Assembly (NCBI GenBank): GCA_963169045.1
Contig: CAUJDF010000026.1
Location: 60,171-124,170, forward strand
From: Myxococcota bacterium
Lineage (GTDB): Bacteria; Myxococcota_A; Bradymonadia; UBA7976; UBA1532
Length of the DNA stretch: 64,000 nucleotides
Reading direction: 5' to 3'
The notes beneath the pieces were generated by a model, which had not been told where the DNA came from, made no database searches, and saw nothing but the letters and a program-made list of their open reading frames with translations. This document shows positions 7,529-16,350 of the stretch, in pieces. A program made the position numbers and the translations under genes. How positions within the stretch are numbered: the stretch's first letter is position 1; each line of letters begins with the position of its first letter.

Positions 7529-9724
7529 ATGCGCGCCTGGAAGCTCACCGCCGTCTGTCTTTGCGCCCTGGCCTGTAGCGACGACGAGGTCGCCCGCAGG
7601 GCCTCCGGCCCGCCGCACGACGCCGAGGTCCCTGGGGCCGACGTGGGCGCGGCGCGCAGCAACCCGCTGCTGCCCCGCGTCGAGAACGAGACCTGCGCGC
7701 TGCCCGACGCCCCGCCTCTCGGCGAGATGGACATCGAAGAGGCCTACGCCGCCCTCGACTTCGAGCGGCCCGTCTGGTTCGGCTACGCGCCCGGCGAGCC
7801 CGACCGGCGCTACGTCGTCGAGCAGGGCGGGCGCATCCGCGCCTTCGACGCCCGCCCCGACGTCGCGCGGGCCGACGTCTTCCTCGAGCGCCCGGTCAGC
7901 CGCGACGGCAACGAGGAGGGGCTCTTGGGCCTCGCCTTCCATCCCCGCTACGCCGAGAACGGCCGCCTGTACGTCTACTACTCGGCGTCCCGCCCGCGGC
8001 GCTCCGTCCTGAGCGAGTACCGGCGCGATCCGGCCGACCCGCGGCGCGCCCTGCCCGACAGCGAGCGCGTCCTGCTCGAGATCCCGCAGCCGTTCAGCAA
8101 CCACAACGGCGGCGACCTGCGTTTCGGCCCCGACGGCTTCTTGTACGTGTCGATGGGCGACGGCGGCTCCGCCGGCGATCCGCAGGGCAACGGCCAGAAG
8201 CTGTCCACGCTGCTCGGCAAGATCCTGCGCCTCGACGTCGACCGCGAGGACGCGCTCTGCGACACGCCCTACGGCATCCCCGAAGACAACCCGTTCGCCG
8301 AGGACCGCTGCCGCGGCGACGAGCGGCGCCCCGAGATCTGGGCGTGGGGCCTGCGCAACCCGTGGCGCATGAGCTTCGACCGCGAGACGGGCGAGCTGTG
8401 GGCCGGCGACGTCGGCCAGGACAAGCTCGAGGAGATCGACATCATCCGCGGCGGCCTGAACTACGGGTGGCGCGAGGTGGAGGGCACGCGCTGCTACCTG
8501 TCGACGTGCGAGCCGGCGCGCTACGAAGCGCCGGTGCACACCTACGGCCGCGACGAGGGCACGTCGATCACCGGCGGCTTCGTGTACCGCGGCGCCGCGT
8601 TGCCCGAGCTGCGCGGCGCCTACGTGTTCGGCGACTACGGCAGCAAGCGCATCTGGGCGCTGACCCGCGACGGCGACACGTGGGACCGCACGCTGCTCGC
8701 CAACACCGGCATGCGCATCGTCAGCTTCGGCGAGGAGCCCGACGGCGAGATCCTCGCCGTCACCTTCGATGGATCGCGGTCGCTGCTCCGGCTGCGGCGC
8801 CGCGGCGGCGCGCAGGCGATCCCCATCCCCGAAAAGCTGAGCGAGACCGGGTGCTTCGTCGACGCGCCCCGACAGATCCCGGCGCCGGGCGTCATCCCCT
8901 TCAGCGTCAACTCGCCGCTCTGGAGCGACGGCGCCGACAAGCGCCGGTGGTTCGCGCTGCCCCCGGGCGGCAAGGCCATCTACCGCGCGGCCGGCGGCTG
9001 GGACTTCCCCGAGGGCGCGCTGCTCATCAAGTCCTTCGCGCTCGGGGGAAAGCTGCTCGAGACGCGGATGCTCCGGCGCTCGTTCGACGGCTGGCGCGGC
9101 TACACCTGGCGCTGGAACGAGGCCCAGGACGAGGCGATGCTGCTCGCGGGCGCCGAGACGATGACGCTGCCCGACGGCGCCGTCTGGGATCTCCCTTCAC
9201 CCGCCCAGTGCGACGAGTGCCACACGTCGGCCTCGGGCGGCGCGCTCGGCCCGACGACGGCGCAGCTCAACCGCGAGACGCCCTACCGCGGCGGCTCCTT
9301 CTCGCAGCTCGCCGCGCTCGAGGGCGCCGGCTACGTCGACCTGCCGGGGCCGCCGGAGACGCTGCCCAAGGCGCCGGCCCCCGACGATCCCGACGCCTCC
9401 CTCGAGGCGCGCGCCCGGGCGCTGCTCGACGCCAACTGCGCCGGCTGCCACCGGCCCGACGGCGCCGCCAACGCGCAGATCGACCTGCGACTCGAGACGC
9501 CGCTCGCGCGGACGGGCCTGTGCGACGTGCCGCCGGACCAGGGCGACCTCGGCATCGCCGACGCGCGCCTGATCGCGCCCGGGGCGCCCGACCGCAGCGT
9601 GCTGCTCCAGCGCATGTTCATCCGCGGCGAGGGCCAGATGCCGCCGCTGGCCACGCGGGTCGTCGACGGCCATGGGGCGGCGCTGGTGGGCGCATGGATC
9701 CAGGCGATGCAGGGATGTCCTTGA
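7529..9724 (+). CDS. PQQ-type sugar dehydrogenase fused to cytochrome c domain, lipoprotein
   Basis: 731 residues from the ATG at 7529 (an ATG at 7520 is also in frame). MRAWKLTAVCLCALAC is a lipoprotein signal. Residues about 75-430 match the glucose/sorbosone dehydrogenase propeller: QPFSNHNGGDLRFGPDGFLYVSMGDGG, ENPWRM-type WGLRNPWRMSFDRETGELWAGDVGQ and GGLNYGWREVEG. These enzymes oxidise sugars with PQQ and calcium in the periplasm. The C-terminal region carries two CxxCH heme sites, CDECH (about residue 565) and CAGCH (about 635), with GQMPPLA offering a Met ligand near the end. Electrons could therefore pass from PQQ to heme within one chain. It overlaps the next gene by 10 bp. Confidence 0.88.
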   Translation: MRAWKLTAVCLCALACSDDEVARRASGPPHDAEVPGADVGAARSNPLLPRVENETCALPDAPPLGEMDIEEAYAALDFERPVWFGYAPGEPDRRYVVEQGGRIRAFDARPDVARADVFLERPVSRDGNEEGLLGLAFHPRYAENGRLYVYYSASRPRRSVLSEYRRDPADPRRALPDSERVLLEIPQPFSNHNGGDLRFGPDGFLYVSMGDGGSAGDPQGNGQKLSTLLGKILRLDVDREDALCDTPYGIPEDNPFAEDRCRGDERRPEIWAWGLRNPWRMSFDRETGELWAGDVGQDKLEEIDIIRGGLNYGWREVEGTRCYLSTCEPARYEAPVHTYGRDEGTSITGGFVYRGAALPELRGAYVFGDYGSKRIWALTRDGDTWDRTLLANTGMRIVSFGEEPDGEILAVTFDGSRSLLRLRRRGGAQAIPIPEKLSETGCFVDAPRQIPAPGVIPFSVNSPLWSDGADKRRWFALPPGGKAIYRAAGGWDFPEGALLIKSFALGGKLLETRMLRRSFDGWRGYTWRWNEAQDEAMLLAGAETMTLPDGAVWDLPSPAQCDECHTSASGGALGPTTAQLNRETPYRGGSFSQLAALEGAGYVDLPGPPETLPKAPAPDDPDASLEARARALLDANCAGCHRPDGAANAQIDLRLETPLARTGLCDVPPDQGDLGIADARLIAPGAPDRSVLLQRMFIRGEGQMPPLATRVVDGHGAALVGAWIQAMQGCP

Positions 9725-10488
9725 AAAGACTGCTGTTTCTGGTCGCACTGCTCGCCGGCTGCCGCGAGCGGGCCGAGCCGCCCGAGCCCCCCGACATGAG
9801 CGACCTCGTCGCCGCCTACGCCTCGCAGGACGGGCGCCTCGACCCGGAGTCGGCCCCGGCGCTGGTCGAGGGCATCGCCGAGTCGCTGCGCGAGGCCGAG
9901 GCGCTGCGGGAGCTGGCCGTGGCCATCCTCGAGGGCCTGGGCGACACCGGCGAGCCGCCGGACGAGGAACGCGAGGACGGGCTCTCGTCGAAGCGCCGCG
10001 CCCTGTCCGCCGAGGGCGACGCGTGGGCGCGGCTGACGCACCGCTGCGGCGAGGCCGACGGCACCGGGGAGATCGTGCTGCGGTACGTCTTCGACGGCGG
10101 CGATCCCGGCGACGTGATCTGGGGCGAGGCCGAGGACTGCCTGCTGCGCGGCAGCGAGGCGGCGCACCGGCTCGACGGCGACGTCCGCGTCCATGCGCCG
10201 GGGCTCGACGTCGAGCGGCTGCTCCTCGCGTTCGACGGGGCGTGGGCGCGCGGCGAGTCGCCGGCGGTCGAGCTCGCCGTCGACCTGCAGCTCGACTTCA
10301 CGGCCCAGCGCATGTTCGTCCGCCGCCGCCTGGACGACGGCGCGCGCTTCCTCGTCGGCCTGTCGTTCGCCGAGGGCGACGAGTCGCCGCTGCTGGTGCA
10401 CGACCGCGGCGGCCTCTGGACGTGCCGCCTGGGGGCGGGCGCACGCGGCGGCCGCTGCCAGCGGGGCGACGACGAGGTGACGTGGTGA
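9715..10488 (+). CDS. Small lipoprotein of unknown function
   Basis: 257 residues from the ATG at 9715, which lies inside the end of the dehydrogenase gene (10-bp overlap). MSLKRLLFLVALLAGC is a lipoprotein signal with Cys16. The middle is acidic (EPPDEEREDGLSSKRR) and the second half is predicted beta-rich, with EIVLRYVFDGGDPGDVIWG and VHAPGLDVERLLLAFDGAWARG. No family recognised. Overlap with its neighbours implies translational coupling and a role near the outer-membrane-type protein that follows and the dehydrogenase before it. Confidence 0.8.
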   Translation: MSLKRLLFLVALLAGCRERAEPPEPPDMSDLVAAYASQDGRLDPESAPALVEGIAESLREAEALRELAVAILEGLGDTGEPPDEEREDGLSSKRRALSAEGDAWARLTHRCGEADGTGEIVLRYVFDGGDPGDVIWGEAEDCLLRGSEAAHRLDGDVRVHAPGLDVERLLLAFDGAWARGESPAVELAVDLQLDFTAQRMFVRRRLDDGARFLVGLSFAEGDESPLLVHDRGGLWTCRLGAGARGGRCQRGDDEVTW

Positions 10489-11288
10489 GGCGCGCGCTGC
10501 TGCTCGCGCTCCTGCCGGCGCCGGCCCTCGCCTGGCACGACACCGACCCCGTCACCGCGTACACCGCGGCGACCCTCCACGTGAACGAGCTGCACGTCGG
10601 TCCATTCCGCGTGGGTGCCGGGCTGGCCGACACCTTCGAGCTGACGACCGTCCCGCTGGCCTGGCTCCTCAAGACCCCGAATCTACAGGCAAAGTGGAAC
10701 TTCTACGGCGACCCGCGCGCCGACGGACCGTCGCTGGCGGCGCGGCTGGGCCTGTTCACGCTGAAGCCGCACGACTTCGACGACGACATCGACGAGGACC
10801 TGCGCTTCAACCTCATCCCGCTCGCCGCGACCGCCACCTGGGCGGCGGGCGACTGGCGGTTCAACCTGACCGCCGCCTACACCCACGTGGGCACGAACGC
10901 CGAGGACCTGGACGTGGACGACGTCGAGGTCGGCGGCGTGGCGGCGCTGTCGACGGCGACGCTCGCGCCCGCCGTCGAGTGGCGGCTCGGCCGCGTGCTC
11001 GCGCTGGTGCTCGAGGGGCGCGTGATGGTCTACCAGCAGACGCTGGCGGAGTCGTCGCAGACCTTCGAGTACAACGGCGGCCGGACGAAGCTCGAGCTCT
11101 TCGAGAGCGGCGAGGCGGAGATCGCGTCGGCGCCGTTGGGCAACGCCGTGCTCTCCGCCTTCTGGTCGTGGGAGGTCTTCCACCTGCGCGCCGGCCTCGG
11201 CTACGGCCACTACAACCTGCCGCTCGTCGACGTCTTCATCCCCGAGCCCGTCGTCTTCCCCGAGCTCGACTTCTACTGGCGCTGGTGA
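10485..11288 (+). CDS. Putative outer-membrane beta-barrel protein
   Basis: 267 residues from a GTG at 10485 that overlaps the preceding stop (GTGA). MRRALLLALLPAPALA is a Sec signal peptide with an ALA cleavage site. The mature part alternates hydrophobic and polar residues in strands ending in aromatic residues (LQAKWNFYGDPR, TWAAGDWRFNLTAAYTH, VLALVLEGRVMVYQQT, FSAWSWEVFHLRAGLGYGHY), and the chain ends in FYWRW, an aromatic C-terminus of the kind recognised by the BAM machinery. No specific family recognised. It closes the operon and overlaps the opposing gene by 16 bp. Confidence 0.75.
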   Translation: MRRALLLALLPAPALAWHDTDPVTAYTAATLHVNELHVGPFRVGAGLADTFELTTVPLAWLLKTPNLQAKWNFYGDPRADGPSLAARLGLFTLKPHDFDDDIDEDLRFNLIPLAATATWAAGDWRFNLTAAYTHVGTNAEDLDVDDVEVGGVAALSTATLAPAVEWRLGRVLALVLEGRVMVYQQTLAESSQTFEYNGGRTKLELFESGEAEIASAPLGNAVLSAFWSWEVFHLRAGLGYGHYNLPLVDVFIPEPVVFPELDFYWRW

Positions 11289-12490
11289 CCGAGCGCCGCC
11301 CGGAAGGCGGCGGCCTGGTCCGGCGGGAGCGGGCGCCAGCGCCGCTTCTGGATCTTGCGTGCCAGCTCACCGGGCTCGAGGTGGATGCTCGTCACGTGCC
11401 GACCGCGCGGCGAGAAGACGTGGGTGCGGCCGCGCGGGCCGAGCACGACGATCGTGTCCTGGTCGGCGTCGACGAGCAGGCGGTCGTCGCCGGCGCGCCG
11501 CGCGTCCATCAGCGCCGAGCCCGTCGGCCGCTCGGCCTCGAGGTGGCGCTCGCGGGCGTGCCGGGTGCGGTGCGTCTCGGGGCGCCAGATGCGCTCGAGG
11601 TCGCTGCGCAGGCGCGCCAGGAGCGGCTCGAGCGCCTGGCGCAGGTCCCAGCGCTCGCGGCGCGCCTCGGCCACCGCCGCGCGCCGCTCCAGCGCGGCCA
11701 GGCGCTTGCGCGTCTCCTCGAGCGTGCGGCGCAGGCGCTCGGCCGGGCTGCGGGGAGCGGAGTCCGCGGCCGCCGCGGCGATGTCGACGGGCGATGCCCC
11801 GATGAGGTTCAGGCGCAGGCGCTCCGGTCCGGGCCGCGTCTCCACGATCTGCAGCGTGAGCGCCACGCGCTCGCGGCCCTGCGGCACGAGCCCCGCGGTC
11901 ACCTGCCCGAGCAGCGTGTAGCTCGAGGAGGCCCGTCCGAAGCCCGGCAGCAACTCGCCCGCCAGCGCCTCCCCGGTCATCGACAGCGCCAGCACCGCCG
12001 GCGGATCGCGGTACAGCGCGTCGAGGTGCGGCGGCCGGCGCTCGAGGCACAGCTCGAGGAACTCGCGCCACTCGGGCCGGCCGAGCGGCGTGTAGCCGGC
12101 GAACGTCTGCGTGGGCGTCTGCGGGACGCCGTGCGGGCAGCCCGCATCGCCGCACTGGAAGCAGAACACACGCCCGGGCTGGAACTCGGCGACGACCGCC
12201 GCGGCGCGGTCCACCTCCGCCTCGATGGCGCGCAGCAGGTCGACGCCGCCCGCGGGGGCCGCCTCGCCGAGCGCCACGGGGATCCGGACGTCGAGCGTGC
12301 CGCGGGCGCGGGGCCCGCGCGCGCGCGCCACCTCGGCCGCCAGCGCCGCGATCTCGCGCACGACCCGCTCCGCGCGGGCCTCGAGGCTCGCCGCCGCGGC
12401 GGGCGGGCGCCGCCGCCGACGCCGACGTCGTCCCGCGCTGCCCTGCTCTCCGGCCTGCATGAGCACACCGTGCCGTCCCGCGTCGCCCAT
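11273..12490 (-). CDS. Conserved-looking protein of unknown function, partner of Fpg/Nei glycosylase
   Basis: 405 residues from the ATG at 12490, 2 bp after the glycosylase stop; another ATG at 12460 is possible. The N-terminus has a run of eight arginines, as in nucleic-acid-binding tails. Then a helical region rich in Ala/Glu/Arg, a short motif with CFQCGDAGCPHG that could bind metal (Cys/Cys/Cys/His), a segment with PTQTFAGYTPLGRPEWREF, an amphipathic helix (about 275-335), and a C-terminal beta-rich domain with DDRLLVDADQDTIVVLGPRGRTHVFSPRGRHVTSIHLEPGEL. I know no family for it. The operon with a DNA glycosylase and the basic tail suggest a nucleic-acid role, which is inference. Confidence 0.8.
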   Translation of the reverse strand: MGDAGRHGVLMQAGEQGSAGRRRRRRRRPPAAAASLEARAERVVREIAALAAEVARARGPRARGTLDVRIPVALGEAAPAGGVDLLRAIEAEVDRAAAVVAEFQPGRVFCFQCGDAGCPHGVPQTPTQTFAGYTPLGRPEWREFLELCLERRPPHLDALYRDPPAVLALSMTGEALAGELLPGFGRASSSYTLLGQVTAGLVPQGRERVALTLQIVETRPGPERLRLNLIGASPVDIAAAAADSAPRSPAERLRRTLEETRKRLAALERRAAVAEARRERWDLRQALEPLLARLRSDLERIWRPETHRTRHARERHLEAERPTGSALMDARRAGDDRLLVDADQDTIVVLGPRGRTHVFSPRGRHVTSIHLEPGELARKIQKRRWRPLPPDQAAAFRAALGHQRQ

Positions 12491-12492
12491 CG

Positions 12493-13410
12493 TCAATCGG
12501 ACGGGGTCCGCCGCGCCTCCTTGAAGGCCTCGAGCTCGTCGAGGGTCTTCGGCCAGTCCTTCTTCAGCAGCTTGGACAACGCCCGGTCCGCGAGCAGCCG
12601 CCCCGCGTTCTGGCAGCGCGCGCAGTAGTTCGTCTCGTTCTCGGCGTAGCGGATGCGCTGCACCGGCGCGCCGCACGCCACGCAGGGCTGCCCGTAGCGC
12701 CCGTGCACGGCCATCCCCTCGCGGAACGCCGTCACCTTCTCGGGGAGCCCGTCGCCGCACTCGGCCCGCAGCCGCGCCGTCCAGTCGTTCAGCGTCCCCA
12801 CCGTGGCGGCGAACAGCCGCGCCGTCTCCTCGTCCGTGAGCGACCGCGTCAGGCGCACGGGCGACAGCCGCGCCGCGAACAGGATCTCGTCGGAGTACGC
12901 GTTCCCGATGCCGCTGAACAGGCGCGGATCGGTCAGCGCCCGCTTCAGCGTGCGGTTCTCGCGCGTCAGCGCCGCCGCGAACGCCGCGCCGTCGGCCGAC
13001 AGCGGCTCGAGCCCCCCGGGGTCGTGAAGCGCGAGCGCATCGCGGCCGGCGACGACGTAGAGCGAAGCGCGCCGCTTCGTGCCCGCCTCGGTCAGGAGTG
13101 CGGAGCCGTTCGGAAAATCGAACGCCGCGAGCCCCATCTTCCCCGGGATCGGAGCGCCCGCAGGCCGCCAGCGCAGGCGTCCGGCGATCATCAGGTGGAG
13201 CACCAGGAACAGATCCTCTTCGAGGTGCATCACGAGACGCTTGCCGAGACGCGAGACACCGACGACGATGCGGCCCTCCGCCGCGTGAAGCGGCGGTTCG
13301 ACGGAGCGCAACAGGAACGGACTGGCGACGCGCACCCGCGTCAGCGGCCGGCCGCCGGCGAGGACCTGCAGGCGCTCCACGTAGACGGTCACGTCGGGAA
13401 GCTCGGGCAT
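12493..13410 (-). CDS. Fpg/Nei-family DNA glycosylase
   Basis: 305 residues from the ATG at 13410. The mature N-terminus PELPDV carries the proline nucleophile (Pro2) and Glu3 of the family; canonical Fpg reads PELPE and Nei PEGPE, so Asp in place of the second Glu is a variation. LFSGIGNAYSDEILF is the H2TH region, with the Asn that contacts DNA. The C-terminus has a C4 zinc finger CVACG...YCARC with 16 residues between pairs. The family removes oxidised bases and cuts the abasic site. The protein continues about 35 residues past the finger, longer than E. coli Fpg (269). It begins an operon with the unknown gene at 11273-12490. Confidence 0.9.
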   Translation of the reverse strand: MPELPDVTVYVERLQVLAGGRPLTRVRVASPFLLRSVEPPLHAAEGRIVVGVSRLGKRLVMHLEEDLFLVLHLMIAGRLRWRPAGAPIPGKMGLAAFDFPNGSALLTEAGTKRRASLYVVAGRDALALHDPGGLEPLSADGAAFAAALTRENRTLKRALTDPRLFSGIGNAYSDEILFAARLSPVRLTRSLTDEETARLFAATVGTLNDWTARLRAECGDGLPEKVTAFREGMAVHGRYGQPCVACGAPVQRIRYAENETNYCARCQNAGRLLADRALSKLLKKDWPKTLDELEAFKEARRTPSD

Positions 13411-13463
13411 GGCGAGGCCGGAGCATACACCCGTCGCGAGACAACGGCTGAAACCCGAGGCCC

Positions 13464-13481
13464 GCCGCCGGCATCGGCGGC
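13464..13481 (+). promoter_or_regulatory. GC hairpin in the 5' leader of the cytochrome gene
   Basis: GCCGCCG at 13464-13470 pairs perfectly with CGGCGGC at 13475-13481 around a GCAT loop. It ends 23 bp before the ATG at 13505 and just ahead of the ribosome-binding run GAGGAGGA. In such GC-rich DNA a 7-bp stem can arise by chance, so a regulatory role is uncertain. Confidence 0.3.
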
Positions 13482-13504
13482 TTGAACGAACGAGGAGGAC
13501 AGCA

Positions 13505-14011
13505 ATGCGCGTCACCCACTGGCTGCTGATGGCCGCGCTCCCCGCGCTCGCCGCGTGCGACGGCAAGGACAAGGGCGGTCAGGCGCCCGCCACGACCGCC
13601 GCGCCGAAGTCGGCGGCGCCCGCCACCGGGGCCGCGCCCGCCACCGCCGCGCCCGCCACCGAGGCCGCGCCGGCCACCGCCGCCGCGCCGGGCACCGAGG
13701 GCGCCGCGGCCGCCGGTGGAGGCGCCGCCGCGGACGAGGCCAAGCAGATCTTCCAGTCGCGCTGCGCGCCCTGCCACGGCGCCGAGGGCAAGGGTGACGG
13801 CGCCGCCGCGGCGAGCCTGCCGGTCAAGCCCCGCAACTACGGCGACCAGGAGTGGCAGAAGACGGCCCAGGACGCCGAGATCGCGAAGATCATCGTCGAG
13901 GGCGGCGCCGCGGTGGGCAAGAGCCCGCTGATGCCTCCGAACCCCGACCTGAAGGACAAGCCCGAGGTCGTCAACGCCCTCGTCGCGATGATCCGCGCCT
14001 TCGGCAAGTAG
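13505..14011 (+). CDS. Cytochrome c lipoprotein with Ala/Pro/Thr linker
   Basis: 168 residues from the ATG at 13505, with a strong GAGGAGGA ribosome-binding site 6-8 bp upstream. MRVTHWLLMAALPALAAC is a lipoprotein signal; Asp follows the lipid Cys. An Ala/Pro/Thr-rich tether runs to about residue 75. The domain has one heme site, CAPCHG near residue 87, followed by GKGDG, typical of class I cytochrome c, and PLMPPNP near 142 as the likely Met ligand. It would be an electron carrier tethered to a membrane on the periplasmic side. It converges on aat with 12 bp between the stops. Confidence 0.9.
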   Translation: MRVTHWLLMAALPALAACDGKDKGGQAPATTAAPKSAAPATGAAPATAAPATEAAPATAAAPGTEGAAAAGGGAAADEAKQIFQSRCAPCHGAEGKGDGAAAASLPVKPRNYGDQEWQKTAQDAEIAKIIVEGGAAVGKSPLMPPNPDLKDKPEVVNALVAMIRAFGK

Positions 14012-14023
14012 TCGCCGCGCCGC

Positions 14024-14707
14024 TCATCGCCCGGCGGGCCAGGCCGCGCGCGGCTGGGCCGCCAGCGCCTTCGTCAGCCCCACCAGGAAACGATCCCGCG
14101 GCCACTCCACCGCCCCGAACGTCGCCAGGTGCTCGGTGTAGACCTGGCAGTCGACGAGCGCGTACCCCAGCGCCCCAAGCTGCCGACACAGCGTGATGAA
14201 CGTCGTCTTCGAGGCGTTCTCGCGGTGCGAGAACATCGACTCGCCGAAGAACACGCCGCCGAGACAGACGCCGTAGAGGCCGCCGACGAGCCGGCCGTCC
14301 TGCCATGCCTCCGCGGAGTGCGCGTAACCCAGACGGTGCAGGCGCCGATAGGCGGCGGCCATCTCCGCCGTGATCCACGTGCCCTCCTGGCCGGCCCGCG
14401 GCGTCCGCGCGCAGTGGGCGATCACGTCGTCGAAGGCGGTGTCGAAGCGGACGTCGAAGGTGCCGGCGCGAAGCACCTTGCGCATCGTGCGCCCCACGTG
14501 GATCTGGGACGGCTCGAGGACGAGGCGCCACGCCGGGCAGTGCCACAGGATGGGATCCCCCTCGTTGAACCACGGGAAGATGCCCATCGAGTAGGCGAGC
14601 AGCAGGCGTTCGGGCGACAGATCGCCGCCCACCGCCAGGATGCCGCTGGGATCGGTGCGACGGGGATCGGGGAAGCCGAGTCGGTCGTCGAGCAGGTAGA
14701 TGGTCAT
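14024..14707 (-). CDS. aat: Leucyl/phenylalanyl-tRNA--protein transferase
   Basis: 227 residues from the ATG at 14707, close to the usual length of the family (E. coli 234). Family signatures are clear: FPDPRRTDPSGILAVGGDLSPERLLLAYSMGIFPWF at the start, ILWHCPAWRLVLEP, then VGGLYGVCLGGVFFGESMFS, which forms the aminoacyl-tRNA pocket, and ALVDCQVYTEHLATFGA. Aat adds Leu or Phe to N-terminal Arg/Lys of proteins, marking them for ClpS/ClpAP degradation (N-end rule). It diverges from the cytidylyltransferase fusion across 182 bp. Confidence 0.97.
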   Translation of the reverse strand: MTIYLLDDRLGFPDPRRTDPSGILAVGGDLSPERLLLAYSMGIFPWFNEGDPILWHCPAWRLVLEPSQIHVGRTMRKVLRAGTFDVRFDTAFDDVIAHCARTPRAGQEGTWITAEMAAAYRRLHRLGYAHSAEAWQDGRLVGGLYGVCLGGVFFGESMFSHRENASKTTFITLCRQLGALGYALVDCQVYTEHLATFGAVEWPRDRFLVGLTKALAAQPRAAWPAGR

Positions 14708-14810
14708 CCGGCAGAAATCCTCGCACACCTCGACCTGAAGATGCGCGAGGGCGCGTGTCGACGTCGCGCCGTCGCGCTCGTCGCAGAACGCGTCGGCCGG
14801 GGCCGCGCTC

Positions 14811-14825
14811 GGGGCGATTCGCCCC
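14811..14825. promoter_or_regulatory. 15-bp perfect palindrome between aat and the cytidylyltransferase gene
   Basis: GGGGCGA at 14811-14817, a central T, then TCGCCCC at 14819-14825 make a perfect dyad in the 182-bp divergent region. It lies 104 bp from the aat start and 65 bp from the start at 14890, so it could be an operator for either. No promoter hexamers are convincing nearby. Confidence 0.35.
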
Positions 14826-14889
14826 GCGCCGCGCCGCGCCTCGCCGTCGGGATCCCATGGCACGTCGGTTGCGACGGCGCGCCGGAGCG

Positions 14890-16350
14890 ATGACACGCCC
14901 GCCGCCCCAGCTCCGCCCGCACCTCGAGTCGACGCTCGACACGGCGGCGCGCACGCTCGCGGGGCGGCCGACCCGCATCGCCGTGATCCTGGCCACGGGC
15001 TGCGGCGCACGGCGTCTCGCTCGAGGGCTCCACGCGCCGATGCCGCTGCGGCCGCTCGGCGGCATGCCGCTGCTCGAACGCACGATCCGCGGCGCGCGCC
15101 GCGCCGGCATCGATCGCTTCGTCGTCGTGCTCGGCGGCCGCGGCGACGAGGTCCGCGGGGCGCTGGCGCCGCGCCTCGCCGACGTGGACGTCCGCTGGGT
15201 GCACCACGCCGCCTGGCCGCAGGGCACCGGCAGCTCGCTGCTCGCCGCGCGCCCATACGTGGACGAGCCGTCGTTCCTGGTGCTCCCGGGCGACCGCCTG
15301 CTGCTGCCGGGGCTGCTCGAGGGCCTGCGGCAGGCGCCCACCGACGGGCGCGCCTGCGTGATCGCCGTGGACCGCAAGCGCGGGTTGCTCGCCGATCCCG
15401 ACGACGCCACCAAGGCGGCGCTCGCGGGCGACCGCGTCGTCGCCCTCGGGAAGCGGCTCGCGACGTGGGACGCCTTCGACACCGGCGCCTCTCTGTGCAC
15501 GCCGGCGATCTTCGAGGCGCTCGCGGAGGCGGCGCGCGCCGACGGCGGCGCATGCTCCCACGCGGACGGGCTGCGGCGGCTGGCCGGACAGGGCCTGCTG
15601 CGGGCGCACGACGTCGGCGACGCGCGCTGGGAGGACGTCGGGCCCGCGTCGCATGCGGCGGCGGAAGCGCTCCTGTACGCCTCGCTGCGCGAGCCGACCG
15701 ACGGCCCGATGGCGCGGCTGCTCGAGCGGCGGCTGTCCCTGGCGGTCACGCGGCGGCTGGCGGCGACGAAGGTCACGCCCGACCAGCTCACCGTCGTCTC
15801 CGTGGCGCTCGGCCTGGCGGCGGCGGCGCTCTTCACCGTGCCCGACGCCAGGTGGCAGGTCGCCGCCGCGCTCCTCCTGTGGTGCGCGTCGTGGACCGAC
15901 GGCTGCGACGGCGAGCTCGCGCGGCTCAAGTTCCTAGAGACGCGCCGCGGCGGCGCGCTGGACTTCGCCGGCGACCACGTCGTGCGCTTCTTCGTGTTCC
16001 TGGCGATGGGGCTCGGGCTGTGGCGCGCCACCGGCGAAGGCCGCTGGCTCGCCCTCGGCCTGACGGCGTCGGCGGGCGTCGCCGCGACGGCGAGCTGGAT
16101 CTACGCGACGCGCCTGCGCCCGACCGGCCGCCCCACGCCCGTGCCGGACCGCGAGGGCGCCTCGCCCGTGGCGGCGCGCCTGAGCCGCGCCGTCGACGCG
16201 CTGGGCCGCCGCGACTTCGTCTACGGCGTGTTCGTCCTGGCGGCGCTCGGCTGGCTGTCGACCTTCCTGTGGGTGGCGGCGGTCGGCACCTGGACCTGCC
16301 TGGCCGCGCTCCTGGCGCTCCACCTCGCGCACCGTCCGGCCCGTGCGTAG
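14890..16350 (+). CDS. Nucleotidyltransferase / CDP-alcohol phosphatidyltransferase fusion
   Basis: 486 residues from the ATG at 14890 (an ATG at 14857 is also in frame). Residues about 28-245 follow the sugar-nucleotidyltransferase fold: IAVILATGCGARR, PLRPLGGMPLLERTIRGARRAGI, QGTGSSLLAA, and a late DVGDARWEDVG. The lysine expected in the PKPL motif is Met here (APMPL). Residues about 270-480 are membrane-embedded and hold DGCDGELAR...GGALDFAGD, a perfect D..DG..AR(8)G...D...D catalytic motif of CDP-alcohol phosphatidyltransferases. This architecture resembles inositol-phosphate cytidylyltransferase/DIPP synthase fusions; the product may be an inositol- or polyol-phospholipid. It overlaps the flippase-like gene by 8 bp. 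Confidence 0.88.
   Translation: MTRPPPQLRPHLESTLDTAARTLAGRPTRIAVILATGCGARRLARGLHAPMPLRPLGGMPLLERTIRGARRAGIDRFVVVLGGRGDEVRGALAPRLADVDVRWVHHAAWPQGTGSSLLAARPYVDEPSFLVLPGDRLLLPGLLEGLRQAPTDGRACVIAVDRKRGLLADPDDATKAALAGDRVVALGKRLATWDAFDTGASLCTPAIFEALAEAARADGGACSHADGLRRLAGQGLLRAHDVGDARWEDVGPASHAAAEALLYASLREPTDGPMARLLERRLSLAVTRRLAATKVTPDQLTVVSVALGLAAAALFTVPDARWQVAAALLLWCASWTDGCDGELARLKFLETRRGGALDFAGDHVVRFFVFLAMGLGLWRATGEGRWLALGLTASAGVAATASWIYATRLRPTGRPTPVPDREGASPVAARLSRAVDALGRRDFVYGVFVLAALGWLSTFLWVAAVGTWTCLAALLALHLAHRPARA

Noticed and set aside
4162..7734. 1190-codon open frame on the minus strand
   Set aside because: Only the part from 5547 down (the FAD oxidoreductase) has domain content; the rest is antisense to the HTTM gene and rich in Arg/Ala/His typical of shadow frames.
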